Made by a program: the position numbers and the translations under genes | Shown: positions 46,821-55,795 of the stretch, piece by piece | Layout of the letters: the number at the start of each line of letters is the position of its first letter | Numbering within the stretch: the stretch's first letter is position 1 | Assembly: GCA_041695325.1 (NCBI GenBank) | Contig: JBGFRC010000022.1 | Span: forward strand, 1 to 55,795 | DNA: 55,795 nt | Source of the DNA: SURF-13 sp041695325 | GTDB taxonomy: Bacteria > Pseudomonadota > Gammaproteobacteria > SURF-13 | Direction of reading: 5' to 3' | The notes under the pieces: model-generated | The model's input: the letters and a program-made list of their open reading frames with translations, nothing else | Databases searched by the model: none | Told to the model about the DNA's origin: nothing

Positions 46821-47045
46821 ATGGCTAACACACACATCGGCGAGACCGAATTTAAAAAGCTGGAGACGCGGGTCGAGCAACTGATACAGGAATGCGAGCT
46901 GCTGAAGCGCGACAACGAGGTGCTGCGCAGGCAATATGGCACGCTGCTCGCGCAGCGCGACAGCCTGGAGGTCAGGACCAGCCAGGCGCGCACGCGCGTG
47001 GCGGCGGTGATCGAACGCATCAAGCTGCTGGAGCGTGAGGCATGA
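46821..47045 (+). CDS. TIGR02449-family coiled-coil protein (ZapB-like)
   Basis: 74 aa from ATG 46821; the frame extends upstream only as an overlap with rnd. Nearly the whole protein is a heptad coiled coil (FKKLETRVEQLIQECELLK, then NEVLRRQYGTLLAQRDSLE). It resembles ZapB in size and form. Its stop overlaps zapA as ATGA, so a division role with ZapA is a fair inference. Confidence 0.85.
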   Translation: MANTHIGETEFKKLETRVEQLIQECELLKRDNEVLRRQYGTLLAQRDSLEVRTSQARTRVAAVIERIKLLEREA

Positions 47046-47356
47046 CGCCGGAAAAGGACGCGCTCACGGTGCAGATACTGGACAAGGAGTATCGCGTTGC
47101 CTGCGAGCCGCATGAGAAGGAGGCGCTCATCGCCTCGGCGCACTATCTGAACGACCGTATGCAGGCGATACGCGACAGCGGCAAGGTTACCGGCACGGAC
47201 CGTATTGCGGTGATGGCGGCGCTCAACATGGCGCATGAATTGCTGCAACACCAGGGGCGCAAACAAGACTATATTGAGGGCGTCAGCTCGCGTATCCGCG
47301 CGTTGCAGGATAAAATAGAGCACGCCCTGCAGCGTAACAAGCAGATGGAAATCTAG
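47042..47356 (+). CDS. zapA: Cell division protein ZapA
   Basis: 104 aa. An FtsZ-bundling protein with the N-terminal domain (VQILDKEYRVACEPHEKEAL) and C-terminal coiled coil. It is translationally coupled to the TIGR02449 gene. The stop codon TAG coincides with the TAG of the repeat that begins at 47354, so an insertion may have set the present C-terminus. Confidence 0.93.
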   Translation: MTPEKDALTVQILDKEYRVACEPHEKEALIASAHYLNDRMQAIRDSGKVTGTDRIAVMAALNMAHELLQHQGRKQDYIEGVSSRIRALQDKIEHALQRNKQMEI

Positions 47357-47529
47357 CAGACTGTTGAGAAACAGCCTGCGTGCGGTGCAGGGAAGAGCGT
47401 AGCGAAGGGTTCCACCGCCATTTTTCAAGCACGCTTTATGTGCTTGAAAAATGAAGAAAAGCGAACATCACACTGTTCGCTTTGCGAGTCGAAAAAGCCC
47501 ATGGAAGGGCTTTTTCAACAACCTGCTAA
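47354..47529. repeat. Family-2 tandem-hairpin element, copy F
   Basis: About 176 bp. Stems: GCAGACTGTT / AACAGCCTGC; GCGGTG / CACCGC (enclosing an irregular loop); ATTTTTCAAGCAC / GTGCTTGAAAAAT; AAGCGAACA / TGTTCGCTT; GAAAAAGCCC / GGGCTTTTTC. It lies between zapA and the 6S RNA gene and ends CCTGCTAAC. Confidence 0.78.
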
Positions 47530-47544
47530 CAGTAGAGCCGGAAT

Positions 47545-47745
47545 AAGGGAGACACCTTCTGCGGTGTACGTCAGCGGGCCTGGTATTTTCTTGAGCCTAT
47601 TTACGTACCTGGGAGGCTTACCGCAGATGTTGTTGTGCAAGTCCGTACCTTGACGGAAAGCCTGATACATCGCTTTAGCCGCCACTTGAACCCTTGGTTC
47701 AAGAACGAAGGTCCGCAACGGCACAGGCGGAGGGTGTCTCCCTTA
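47545..47745 (+). ncRNA. ssrS: 6S RNA
   Basis: About 200 nt between zapA and the 5-FCL gene, its conserved place in gammaproteobacteria. The 5' arm AAGGGAGACACC pairs with the 3' arm GGTGTCTCCCTT. The internal hairpin CTTGAACCCTTGGTTCAAG matches the E. coli 6S helix. It sequesters sigma-70 RNA polymerase in stationary phase. Termini were set by the closing stem. Confidence 0.9.
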
Positions 47746-47771
47746 TACCGGCGCCGCACAGCGCTTACTCG

Positions 47772-48359
47772 ATGAATTTCCGCCCCGAAACGCGTGCCGC
47801 GCTGCGCCGCCGCCGCCGCGCGCTGAGCCGGGGTCAGCGCCGGTGCAGCGCCGAGCGCCTCGCGCGCCGCGTGAGCACGCTGCGCGCGTTCCGCTGTGCG
47901 CGTCGCGTCGCATTCTATATGGCCAACGATGGCGAAATGGAGTTGAACGCCTTGTTGCGCCGCGCCTTGCGTTACGGCAAACGCTGCTACCTGCCTGTGT
48001 TGCGCCAGAACCGTTTGGTCTTTTTGCCCTATAGCGCCGATGACAGGCTCACGCCCAATCGTTTCGGAATACCGGAACCGGCGTTGCCCAGGAATAAATG
48101 GCGCCGGGCGTCCCGGCTTGACCTGATATTGATGCCGCTGGTGGCGTTCGACGCGCGCGGTAACCGCCTCGGCATGGGCGCCGGATTTTATGACCGCACG
48201 CTCGGTTTTCTCAACCTGCGCCGTCACTGGCACCGTCCGCGCCTGATCGGCGTGGCCTATGACTTCCAGCGCGTGCCGGAAATCACAGCCGCGCCTTGGG
48301 ACGTGGCGCTCGATTTGGTGGTAACAGAGAAAGATATATACTGGACGCCGCGGGTATAG
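47772..48359 (+). CDS. 5-formyltetrahydrofolate cyclo-ligase
   Basis: 195 aa from ATG 47772 (MNFRPETRAALRRRRRAL); the longer frame would run through the 6S RNA gene. The ATP-binding segment GMGAGFYDRTL and the EKDIYWTP end are visible. It converts 5-formyl-THF to methenyl-THF. E. coli has the same gene (ygfA/fau) directly after ssrS on a shared transcript, and the same arrangement is likely here. Confidence 0.93.
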   Translation: MNFRPETRAALRRRRRALSRGQRRCSAERLARRVSTLRAFRCARRVAFYMANDGEMELNALLRRALRYGKRCYLPVLRQNRLVFLPYSADDRLTPNRFGIPEPALPRNKWRRASRLDLILMPLVAFDARGNRLGMGAGFYDRTLGFLNLRRHWHRPRLIGVAYDFQRVPEITAAPWDVALDLVVTEKDIYWTPRV

Positions 48360-48379
48360 CTTTTTGGCATAATGCACCC

Positions 48380-49687
48380 GTGAACCAAACCGAATTTGCC
48401 CGGCGCCGTAAACGACTCATGGAACAAATGGGCCGGGGTGCGATTGCCATTCTGCCCGCCGCGCCCCTGCGGCTGCGCAACCGCGACACCGAGTATCCGT
48501 ATCGTCAGGACAGCGATTTTTATTATCTCACCGGCTTCCTGGAGCCCGAAGCGGTGGCGGCGCTGATTCCGGGGCACGCCCACGGCGAGTATATTTTATT
48601 TTCGCGCGAGCGTGATCCGCAGAAGGAAGTGTGGAACGGTCCGCACGCAGGCCAGGAGGGCGCCTGCCGCGATTACGGCGCGGACGACGCCTTTCCCATA
48701 GACGACCTGGACGACGTCCTGCCCGGCCTGCTGGAAAAATGCGAGCGTGTCTATTGCATCATGGGCGCGCAACCGGAGTTCGATCAGCGCCTGATCGGCT
48801 GGGTCAACCGGATCCGCGCCAAATCGCGCGCCGGTTTGCATCCTCCGGAGGAGTTCATCGCGCTTGATCAGGTGCTGCATGAGATGCGCCTGTTCAAGAG
48901 TCGCGCCGAGATTGCCCTGATGAAAAAGGCGGCGCGCATCTCGGCCGGCGCGCACAAGCGCGCGATGTGCGCGTGCGCGCCCGGCATGATGGAGTATCAG
49001 ATCGAGGCCGAGCTGCGCCACGAATTCATGCGCCTGGGCAGTCAGGCGCCCGCGTATAATCCCATCGTGGCGGGCGGCGCGAACGCCTGCGTGCTGCACT
49101 ACACCGACAATCGTGCACCGCTCAAGGATGGCGATCTGTTGCTGATAGACGCCGGCGCGGAGCTGGATAATTACGCCGGCGATATTACGCGCACCTTCCC
49201 GGTGAACGGCCGCTTCAGCGCTGAGCAGCGCGCGGTGTATGAAATCGTACTGGAGGCGCAGTACGCCGCCATCGCCAAGGTGCAGCCCGGCAACCACTGG
49301 AACGAGCCGCACGAGGCCGCGGTGCGCGTCTTGACCAAAGGCCTGATCAAGCTCGGCCTGCTTAAGGGCGCGCTGCCCCGGCTGATTAAGGAACAAGCTT
49401 ACCGGCGCTTTTACATGCACCGCACCGGCCATTGGCTGGGCATGGACGTGCACGACGTGGGCGATTACAAGATCGGCGACGCCTGGCGCGTACTGGAGCC
49501 TGGCATGGTGCTCACCGTCGAGCCGGGTTTGTACATCGCGCCGGGCAGCGGTGGAGTAGCCAAAAAATGGCAAGGCATAGGCGTGCGCATCGAAGACGAC
49601 GTGCACGTCACCTCCAAGGGACACGAAATCCTGAGCGCGGACGCGCCCAAGACCGTGGCCGAGATCGAAGCTCTCATGCGGCATTAA
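48380..49687 (+). CDS. pepP: Xaa-Pro aminopeptidase P
   Basis: 435 aa from GTG 48380 (MNQTEFARRRKRLMEQ). N-terminal domain, then the pita-bread metallopeptidase domain with dimetal ligands in LLIDAGAELDNYAGDITRTF (two Asp), HRTGHWLGMDVHD (His), TVEPGLY (Glu) and RIEDDVHVT (Glu). It removes N-terminal residues before proline. ubiH follows after one base. Confidence 0.95.
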   Translation: MNQTEFARRRKRLMEQMGRGAIAILPAAPLRLRNRDTEYPYRQDSDFYYLTGFLEPEAVAALIPGHAHGEYILFSRERDPQKEVWNGPHAGQEGACRDYGADDAFPIDDLDDVLPGLLEKCERVYCIMGAQPEFDQRLIGWVNRIRAKSRAGLHPPEEFIALDQVLHEMRLFKSRAEIALMKKAARISAGAHKRAMCACAPGMMEYQIEAELRHEFMRLGSQAPAYNPIVAGGANACVLHYTDNRAPLKDGDLLLIDAGAELDNYAGDITRTFPVNGRFSAEQRAVYEIVLEAQYAAIAKVQPGNHWNEPHEAAVRVLTKGLIKLGLLKGALPRLIKEQAYRRFYMHRTGHWLGMDVHDVGDYKIGDAWRVLEPGMVLTVEPGLYIAPGSGGVAKKWQGIGVRIEDDVHVTSKGHEILSADAPKTVAEIEALMRH

Positions 49688-49688
49688 C

Positions 49689-50921
49689 ATGCAAGATTCA
49701 TACGACGTGCTGGTTGTCGGCGGCGGCATGACCGGCGCAGGCCTGGCCTGCGCCCTGGGCGGCGCTGCGCTGCGCGTCGGCGTGATTGAAGCGGTGCCGG
49801 TCAAAAGCGACGCGCAGCCGAGCTTCGATACCCGCACCACCGCGCTCAACCAGGGCGCGCGCCGCATCCTGGAGGCCATCGGCGTGTGGCCGCGCCTCGC
49901 CGCGCACGCCGTGCCGGTCAAGAAGACCCACGTCTCGGATCAGGGCTGGTTTGGGTTCACCCGGCTCGATTGTGCGGATTACGGCCTGGAGGCGCTCGGT
50001 TACGTGGTGGAAAATCGGGCGTTGGGCCGTGCGCTGCTGGATGCCATGCAGCGGCACGGCAATATCGAGTTTATCTGCCCCGCGCGGGTGCAGGACGTGG
50101 AAACCACGGCAGATGCGGCGCGCGTTGCGATCCAGACCGGACAAGGCGCGCGCCGTTTAAACGCGCGCCTGCTGGTGATCGCGGACGGGCGCCATTCCAC
50201 GGCGCGTGAGCGGCTTAACATCAAAACCAGCGGGCATGGTTACGGCCAGAGCGCCATTATCACCAGCGTCACACCGCAGTATCCACATGAATACACGGCC
50301 TATGAGCGCTTCACCCCGGACGGCCCGCTTGCCGTGTTGCCCATGAGTGAGGCGCGCTGCGCGGTGGTGTGGGTGGTGCCTGCCGATCGGGTTGCGGCGC
50401 TGCTGGCGCTGAACGAGAGTGATTTTCTTGAGCGGTTGCAGCGGCAGTTCGGTACGCGTCTGGGAAGATTTTCACAGCTTGGCGCGCGCCGGGATTATGC
50501 GCTGGAGCTGATGCGCGCAAAGGAACTCACGTGCCCACGCGCGGTGTTGATCGGCAACGCCGCGCACACCCTGCACCCGGTCGCGGCGCAGGGTTTGAAT
50601 CTTGGGCTGCGCGACGTGGCGGTGCTGGCGCGGCTGCTGTGCGAGGCGGCGCGGTGCGGAGGCGACCCGGGCGCGGCCGGATTGCTCGATGAATACGCGC
50701 GCCTGCGCCGCCGCGATCATGCCGCGGTGACGGTCTTCACCGACGGCCTGGTGCGGATATTTTCCAGTGACTTCACGCCGCTTGCCCTGGCGCGCACCAT
50801 CGGTTTGCTGGCGGCGGACCTGTTGCCGCCGCTGAGGCATTACCTCGCGCGGCGCGGCGCGGGCGTGGCGCACGCGAAACTCGCGTCGCTGCTCAGCGAA
50901 TCAAGGCGGAAATCTGCTTGA
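49689..50921 (+). CDS. ubiH: FAD-dependent ubiquinone biosynthesis hydroxylase (UbiH/VisC family)
   Basis: 410 aa. The Rossmann FAD motif GGGMTG is at 11-16, and the second FAD signature GNAAHTLHP with the following GLNLGLRD is near residue 285. The position after pepP matches E. coli ubiH, which hydroxylates the 2-octaprenyl-6-methoxyphenol ring. UbiF- or UbiI-like specificity cannot be excluded by eye. The end overlaps the convergent hydrolase gene by 29 bp. Confidence 0.9.
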   Translation: MQDSYDVLVVGGGMTGAGLACALGGAALRVGVIEAVPVKSDAQPSFDTRTTALNQGARRILEAIGVWPRLAAHAVPVKKTHVSDQGWFGFTRLDCADYGLEALGYVVENRALGRALLDAMQRHGNIEFICPARVQDVETTADAARVAIQTGQGARRLNARLLVIADGRHSTARERLNIKTSGHGYGQSAIITSVTPQYPHEYTAYERFTPDGPLAVLPMSEARCAVVWVVPADRVAALLALNESDFLERLQRQFGTRLGRFSQLGARRDYALELMRAKELTCPRAVLIGNAAHTLHPVAAQGLNLGLRDVAVLARLLCEAARCGGDPGAAGLLDEYARLRRRDHAAVTVFTDGLVRIFSSDFTPLALARTIGLLAADLLPPLRHYLARRGAGVAHAKLASLLSESRRKSA

Positions 50922-51444
50922 ACCGCGCGTGACCCGCGTCGCGCAGCCATTCGAATAACACCGATTCGCTGTTGCTCACGATCACACCCGCCTGGCGCAG
51001 GCGCGCGAGCGCATTGAGATGATGGGCCTCGACGCGCGAGCAGACGGCGTCTTCCGCCACGAACACCTGCTTGCCTGCAGCATTTAATTCCAACGCGGTT
51101 TGCAGCACGCAGACGTGCGTTTCCATGCCGGCCAGAATAATCTGCCTGCGCGCAAGCCCGCGGAGGGCGTCCATGAATCCGGCCGCGGCGCAGCAGGAAA
51201 AACAGGTTTTTTCAAAATGGCGCGCTTGGGCGGGCAGATGACGGATGACGGCCGGTTCGGTGTGGCCGAGCCCCTTGGGGTACTGCTCGGTGACGAGCGC
51301 GGGGACGTTCAGCAGCGCTGCGGCCTGCAGCAAAACGCCGCTGCTGTTTATCACACGCGCACGTGCGGCTTCTGGCGTGGCAGCCGCGAGGCGCGTCTGC
51401 GTGTCTATAATAAGGAGAACGCTTTCAGAAACGCTGCACAGCAT
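50893..51444 (-). CDS. Isochorismatase-like cysteine hydrolase
   Basis: 183 aa. The family triad is D14 (LLIIDTQTRL), K79 (HFEKTCFS) and C112 (METHVCVLQTAL), with the expected cis-peptide region. The YcaC-like subgroup has no firmly known substrate. Its only plausible start (ATG 51444) lies inside the 3' end of the upstream TolC-type gene (20-bp overlap), so it belongs to the efflux transcript. It is convergent with ubiH. Confidence 0.9.
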   Translation of the reverse strand: MLCSVSESVLLIIDTQTRLAAATPEAARARVINSSGVLLQAAALLNVPALVTEQYPKGLGHTEPAVIRHLPAQARHFEKTCFSCCAAAGFMDALRGLARRQIILAGMETHVCVLQTALELNAAGKQVFVAEDAVCSRVEAHHLNALARLRQAGVIVSNSESVLFEWLRDAGHARFKQISALIR

Positions 51445-52756
51445 CGGCTCGCAGCCAGGTGTTCACCTGCTCCAGATCGGTGGGGCTTAGGGTGCCGGCG
51501 GCCTGCTTCAGGCGCAGGCTTTCCAGAACATAATCGGAGCGCGCGCGCGCGTAATCGCGCCGGGCGCGGAACAGCTCGCGCTGCGCGTCCAGCACGTCCA
51601 CCTCGGTGCGCGTGCCGACCTCCAGCCCCGCCTCCGTGGCCTCCAAGGCGGTTTGATGGGACAGCACCGATTGTTTGAGCGCCTTGACGCGGCTGATGCC
51701 GGCGATGACACCGGCATAGGCGTCGCGTGTCTGGCGTACCACGGAGCGCAACTGTTGTTCCTGGTTTTCCTGTGCCTGGGTATATTTATGCTGCGCCTCG
51801 CGCGTGCGCGAGGTGACCAGCCCGCCCTGGAAGATCGGCGCGTTGAGCTGCAAGCTGATGGAATCGCTCAGGGTTTCGCTGGCCCCGAAGCGTCCGCCGC
51901 CGGAGTCGGAAAACACGCGGTTGCCGACGATGTCCAGCGTTGGCAGATGCGCCGCGCGCTGGCGCGCGATCTCCTCCCGCGCCACCTCGCTGGCGTGTTG
52001 CGCGGCGATGTAGTGCAGGTTTTGCTTGAGCGCGGCCCCGGTCCACTGCTCCACGTCCGCGGGCTCCGGGGGGAGCAGCGGCAACCCGTCGGTGAGCGGG
52101 GCCAGGGCTTGATGCTGGCGGGCGGTAAGTTCGCGCAGCGTCTCAATGCCGGTGGCGAGATGACGCTCGGCGGCGATTTCCTGCGCCGCTGCCCCGTCAA
52201 AGCGCGCCTGCGCCTCCTGCACGTCGGTGATGGCCACCAGTCCCACCTCGAAGCGCTGCCGGCTTTGCTCCAGTTCGCGTTCAATGGCCTTTTTCTCGGC
52301 GCGCGCAAACTCCAGGTTATCCTGCGCCGCCAGGACATCGAAATAGCGCGTCGCAGAGCGGATGATGAGATCCTGCTGCGCCGCGCCAAACAGCGCCTCG
52401 GCCTGGGCGATGCGCGCGTCGGCCTGGCGCAATTGCACGTAGGTGTCGTGGTGATAGACCGGCTGGGTGAGGCTCAGGGTGTAACCGCTGCTGTTGAAGC
52501 GCGAGGTCCCGGCGATTGACTCCGGCTGGCGTATGTCCAGGCGGTTGCCGGTAGTATCGGCCTTGGCGCTGACGGTGGGGAACAGCAGGGCGCGGCTTTG
52601 CGGCTTGCTCTCCAGCGTGGCGAGGCGCGCGGCCTCTGCACTCCTGATCTGCGGATCGTTTTCCAGCGCCAGCCGGTAGATATCGAGCAAGGTTTCCGCC
52701 GCAGCACTGTGTGCCGCTGTAAAAAGAAGCAATAAGACGCAGATCGCGTTACGCAT
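51425..52756 (-). CDS. TolC-family outer-membrane efflux protein
   Basis: 443 aa from ATG 52756, which begins a clear signal peptide (MRNAICVLLLLFTAAHSAAA); ten more residues are possible upstream. Two OEP repeats are visible as paired coiled helices (LLDIYRLALENDPQIRSAEA, QARFDGAAAQ, LEVGTRTEVDVLDAQRELF). It forms the outer-membrane channel for an RND or ABC pump. Its start overlaps the pump gene's stop by 8 bp, so the two are one operon; no periplasmic adaptor gene is visible here. Confidence 0.92.
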   Translation of the reverse strand: MRNAICVLLLLFTAAHSAAAETLLDIYRLALENDPQIRSAEAARLATLESKPQSRALLFPTVSAKADTTGNRLDIRQPESIAGTSRFNSSGYTLSLTQPVYHHDTYVQLRQADARIAQAEALFGAAQQDLIIRSATRYFDVLAAQDNLEFARAEKKAIERELEQSRQRFEVGLVAITDVQEAQARFDGAAAQEIAAERHLATGIETLRELTARQHQALAPLTDGLPLLPPEPADVEQWTGAALKQNLHYIAAQHASEVAREEIARQRAAHLPTLDIVGNRVFSDSGGGRFGASETLSDSISLQLNAPIFQGGLVTSRTREAQHKYTQAQENQEQQLRSVVRQTRDAYAGVIAGISRVKALKQSVLSHQTALEATEAGLEVGTRTEVDVLDAQRELFRARRDYARARSDYVLESLRLKQAAGTLSPTDLEQVNTWLRADAVQRF

Positions 52757-55700
52757 GGCCGGACTCTTGTGTGGATAGCGGAACATAGGATATCCGTTCC
52801 CGCGCGCGCGACACCAGCGTGTACACGGCGGGGATGACGAACAGGGTGAGCAACGTGCCGAGCAGAAGGCCGCCTACGATCACCCAGCCGATGGGCCGGC
52901 GGCTCTCCGCGCCCGCGCCGCTCGCCAGCGCCAGCGGCAGTGCGCCCAGCACCATGGCGGCGGTGGTCATCAGGATCGGGCGCAGGCGCAGGCTGGCCGC
53001 CTCGATGACCGCGCTGTGCATGTCCCGGCCGCGTTCTCTCAATTTGTTGGCGAAGTCCACGATCAGGATGCCGTGCTTGGTGATGAGGCCGATCAGCATC
53101 ACCAGGCCGATCTGGCTGTAGACGTTGAGCGTGCCGCCGGAGAGTTTCAGCGCCAGCAGCGCGCCGGCGACCGCAAGCGGCACGGTAAACAGGATGATGA
53201 GCGGATCAACGAAGCTTTCGAACTGCGCCGCGAGCACCAGATAGATGAACAGCAACGCCAGCGCAAAGGTGAGATAAAGCGTCGTGCTGGACTCCCTGAA
53301 TTCACGCGACTGGCCATCGAGCGCGGTCTGCGCGCCCGGGGGCAGCGTTTCTCCAGCCGTTTTTTCCATGAAGTCGAGCGCCTCGCCCAGCGAATGGCCG
53401 GGTGCGATGTTGGCGCTGAGCGTGGCCGAGCGCAGGCGGTTGAAGTGGTTCAGCTCCTTGGGGGCCACGGTTTCGCGCACGCGCACCAGGTTGGAGAGCT
53501 GGACCAGCTGCCCGTCGTTGCCGCGCACGAAGATGGAGGAAAGATCATCCGGCTCCCTGCGCTCCTCGTCGCGCAATTTTACGATCACGTCGTATTGTTC
53601 GCCCTCACGCTTGAAGCGCGTCACCTGGCGTCCGCCCAGCAGGGTCTCCAGCGTGCGCCCCACCTGATCCACGCCCACGCCCACGTCAGCGGCCTTGTCG
53701 CGGTCCAGCTCCACGCTGAGCTGCGGCTTGTTGAGCTTGAGATCGCTGTCCAGGCCGATGAGGCCGGGAAATTGGGAGGCCTTGGCCAACATGGCGCTGA
53801 CCATGGTCTGCAGCTCGGGATAAGAATCTCCCTGGAGCACGAATTGCAACGGCGGGTTGCGGAAGCTCTGGCCCAGCGAGGGCGGCTGTGCCGGAAAGGC
53901 GAGCACGCCGGGCAGGTTGAACATCCTGCCGCCCAGCTCCGCCGCGATTTCCTTGGCGGAACGCTCGCGCTCTTGCCACGGTTTCAGGTTCACGAAGGAC
54001 AGCGCCATGGTGACCGGGTTGGGGCGCTCCAATCCCGGCGCCACCACCATGAAATAGGTTGTAATCTCCGGCGCCTGCGCGTAAAAACCCTCCACCTGGC
54101 GCGCGTAGCGGTCGGTGTAATCCATGGTTGCGCCTTCGGGCGAGAACATCAGGCCGATCAACAGGCCGCGGTCTTCCAACGGCGCAAGCTCGGACTTCAA
54201 CACCACGAGCAGCCCCAGTATCCCGGCCACAACCGCCGCCGCCACCGGGGCCAGCAGCCAGCGCCGCTTGAGCGTGCGCGCGAGCAGTCCCTGATAGCCT
54301 TGATTGAGCGTGTGCAGCCACCGTTCGCTTTTCTGATACAGATGCGAGTGGCTGGTGGCCGGACGCAGGATTTTGGAGCACATCATGGGCGTCAGCGACA
54401 GGGCAACAAAGCCCGACACCAATACCGCGGCGGCCACGGTAAGCGCGAACTCGGTGAACAGCCGTCCGGTATTGCCGGTCATGAAGGAGAGCGGCGCGAA
54501 TACCGCGACCAGGGTCAGCGTCATGGCGATCACCGCAAAGGCGATTTCCTTGCTGCCTTCCAGCGCGGCGCGCACCCCCTCCATGCCGCGCTCGATGCGG
54601 CGCTGGATGTTTTCCAGCATCACGATGGCGTCGTCCACCACCAGGCCGATGGCCAGCACCAGGCCGAGCAGGGTGAGCGCGTTGATGGAAAAGCCCAGTG
54701 CATAGAGAAAGATGAAGGCGCCGATGAGCGACACCGGGATGGCGACAAACGGAATCAGCGTGGCGCGCAGCGTGCGCAGGAATAAAAAGATCACCAGCAC
54801 CACCAGCAGCAGCGCCTCGATCATGGCTTCGAACACCGCCTCAATGGACTGTTCGATGAACAGCGATTGATCGAACGCTACTTTAAGTTTCATGCCTTCG
54901 GGCAGGCCGGCGATGATCCTGGGCAGCTCCTGCTTCACCGCCTGCGCCACGGACAGGGTGTTGGCGGTGGACTGTTTCACCACGCCGAGGCCCACCGCCG
55001 GATTGCCGTTCACGCGCACCGCGTTGCGCTCATCCGCCGGGCCGACCTCGGCGCGGCCCACGTCGGCGAGGCGCACCGGGTAGCCGCCTGCCTCGCGGAT
55101 GATGACGCGGTTGAATTGCTCCGGCGTGCGCAGGTCGGTTTCGGTGAGCACGGAAAATTCGCGCTGGCTGCTCTCGATGCGCCCGGAGGGGATTTCCAGA
55201 TTCTGGTTGCGCAGCGCGTCTTCCACGTCCTGCGGCGTCAGTTGATAGGCCGCAAGGCGCTCGCGGTCAAGCCAGATGCGCATCGCGTAACGCCGCTCGC
55301 CGCCGATGATCACGCTCGCCACGCCGGACAGGGTTTGCAGACGGTCCTGCACCACGCGGTCGGCGTAGTCGCTGATCTCCAGCGCGCTGTGCCTGTCGCT
55401 GGAGAAGGCGATCCACATGATGGCTTGCGCGTCGGCCTCGATCTTGGCCACTACCGGCTCGTCCACCTCGTCCGGCAGCCTGCCGCGCACACGCGAGACG
55501 CGGTCGCGCACGTCGCTCGCCGCCGCATCCGGGTCGCGCGTGCGCACGAACTCCACCGTGATCTGGCTCACTTCCTCGCGGCTCGCCGACTTGATGGTCC
55601 TGACGCCTTCGATGCCGGACAGCGAGTCCTCCAGCGGGCGCGTGACCTGGCTTTCGATCACCTCCGCGTTGGCTCCGGTGTACACGGTGCGCACCGACAC

Positions 55701-55795
55701 GATGGGCGCGTCAATATTGGGATATTCGCGCACCGTGAGGCGCTGGGAGGCGATGACGCCGATCAGGATCACCATCAGACTCATCACGGTGGCGA
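52749..55795 (-). CDS. RND efflux pump inner-membrane transporter (AcrB/MexF type), 5' end outside window
   Basis: At least 1012 aa. The frame is open to the right edge, so the first few residues are missing. The porter-domain start (REYPNIDAPIVSVRTVYTGA), TM4 acidic pair (GLVVDDAIVMLENIQ, proton relay) and the C-terminal helix block (SQIGLVMLIGLITKHGILIVDF) are all intact. It exports hydrophobic compounds by proton antiport. HAE-1 is more likely than heavy-metal HME by overall sequence. The adaptor gene is expected just beyond the window's right edge (upstream on this strand). Confidence 0.92.
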   Translation of the reverse strand, partial: ATVMSLMVILIGVIASQRLTVREYPNIDAPIVSVRTVYTGANAEVIESQVTRPLEDSLSGIEGVRTIKSASREEVSQITVEFVRTRDPDAAASDVRDRVSRVRGRLPDEVDEPVVAKIEADAQAIMWIAFSSDRHSALEISDYADRVVQDRLQTLSGVASVIIGGERRYAMRIWLDRERLAAYQLTPQDVEDALRNQNLEIPSGRIESSQREFSVLTETDLRTPEQFNRVIIREAGGYPVRLADVGRAEVGPADERNAVRVNGNPAVGLGVVKQSTANTLSVAQAVKQELPRIIAGLPEGMKLKVAFDQSLFIEQSIEAVFEAMIEALLLVVLVIFLFLRTLRATLIPFVAIPVSLIGAFIFLYALGFSINALTLLGLVLAIGLVVDDAIVMLENIQRRIERGMEGVRAALEGSKEIAFAVIAMTLTLVAVFAPLSFMTGNTGRLFTEFALTVAAAVLVSGFVALSLTPMMCSKILRPATSHSHLYQKSERWLHTLNQGYQGLLARTLKRRWLLAPVAAAVVAGILGLLVVLKSELAPLEDRGLLIGLMFSPEGATMDYTDRYARQVEGFYAQAPEITTYFMVVAPGLERPNPVTMALSFVNLKPWQERERSAKEIAAELGGRMFNLPGVLAFPAQPPSLGQSFRNPPLQFVLQGDSYPELQTMVSAMLAKASQFPGLIGLDSDLKLNKPQLSVELDRDKAADVGVGVDQVGRTLETLLGGRQVTRFKREGEQYDVIVKLRDEERREPDDLSSIFVRGNDGQLVQLSNLVRVRETVAPKELNHFNRLRSATLSANIAPGHSLGEALDFMEKTAGETLPPGAQTALDGQSREFRESSTTLYLTFALALLFIYLVLAAQFESFVDPLIILFTVPLAVAGALLALKLSGGTLNVYSQIGLVMLIGLITKHGILIVDFANKLRERGRDMHSAVIEAASLRLRPILMTTAAMVLGALPLALASGAGAESRRPIGWVIVGGLLLGTLLTLFVIPAVYTLVSRARERISYVPLSTQESGHA

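Noticed and set aside
47694..47771. An upstream start for the 5-FCL gene
   Set aside because: The extension reads through the 3' arm of 6S RNA, and the family N-terminus begins at 47772.
53016..54785. A 589-codon plus-strand frame opposite the RND pump gene
   Set aside because: Antisense shadow of a well-conserved pump gene, with low-complexity His/Gln/Arg content.

Overview
The window reads as a chromosomal segment of a GC-rich gammaproteobacterium. The evidence is a full rrn operon with gammaproteobacterial 16S signatures and Ile/Ala spacer tRNAs, and several gene strings typical of the class: argC-erpA, anmK-mepM-like-tyrS-rrn, murJ-ribF-ileS-lspA, dapF-DUF484-xerC and TIGR02449-zapA-6S RNA-5-FCL-pepP-ubiH. 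I cannot place it below class with confidence. Most of the content is housekeeping. The accessory signal lies in an IS630-bounded segment, an intron in the 23S gene, and several families of intergenic hairpin repeats.

Layout. 1-4158: the 3' part of an adenine DNA methyltransferase gene overlapping sucD, then nadE and a P-II gene (all +). 4155-9524: a block bounded by inverted copies of a 15-bp sequence, carrying three minus-strand membrane genes (His-tailed EamA exporter, HlyC/CorC protein, TerC-CBS-CorC protein) and a 5'-truncated IS630-type transposase. 9545-17551: bamD, rluD, pgeF, a ZIP transporter, tesA, ybbA/ybbP-like ABC genes and a lytic transglycosylase. 17777-24720: argC, erpA, a citrate synthase, anmK, an M23 peptidase and tyrS. 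24848-31088: rrn operon (16S, tRNA-Ile, tRNA-Ala, 23S, 5S) with promoter, boxA sites and terminator. The 23S gene is split by a 626-nt group I intron at the position equivalent to E. coli 1931, encoding a LAGLIDADG protein. 31105-38155: DUF1499 protein, rpsT, murJ, ribF, ileS, lspA. 38379-43729: small membrane protein, dapF, DUF484, xerC, MFS, PAP2, dgkA. 43726-50921: mpl with a membrane partner, rnd, TIGR02449, zapA, 6S RNA, 5-FCL, pepP, ubiH. 50893-55795: isochorismatase-like hydrolase, TolC-type protein, and an RND pump cut by the right edge.

How the genes work together. Envelope and peptidoglycan functions dominate: bamD, pgeF, lytic transglycosylase, anmK, M23 peptidase, murJ, lspA, dapF, mpl, dgkA, PAP2 and zapA. 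The IS630-bounded block looks like a metal or solute export cassette. The RND and TolC genes form an efflux operon.

The most unusual feature is a set of six intergenic elements (about 120-175 bp) built from up to five tandem stem-loops in constant order. Stem sequences change between copies while pairing is kept. One subfamily has the same ends as the IS630-bounded block, so these may be IS630-mobilised MITE-like elements whose folded structure is under selection. A second set of intergenic repeats built on GATACAAGA, often starting at stop codons, lies in the same gaps.
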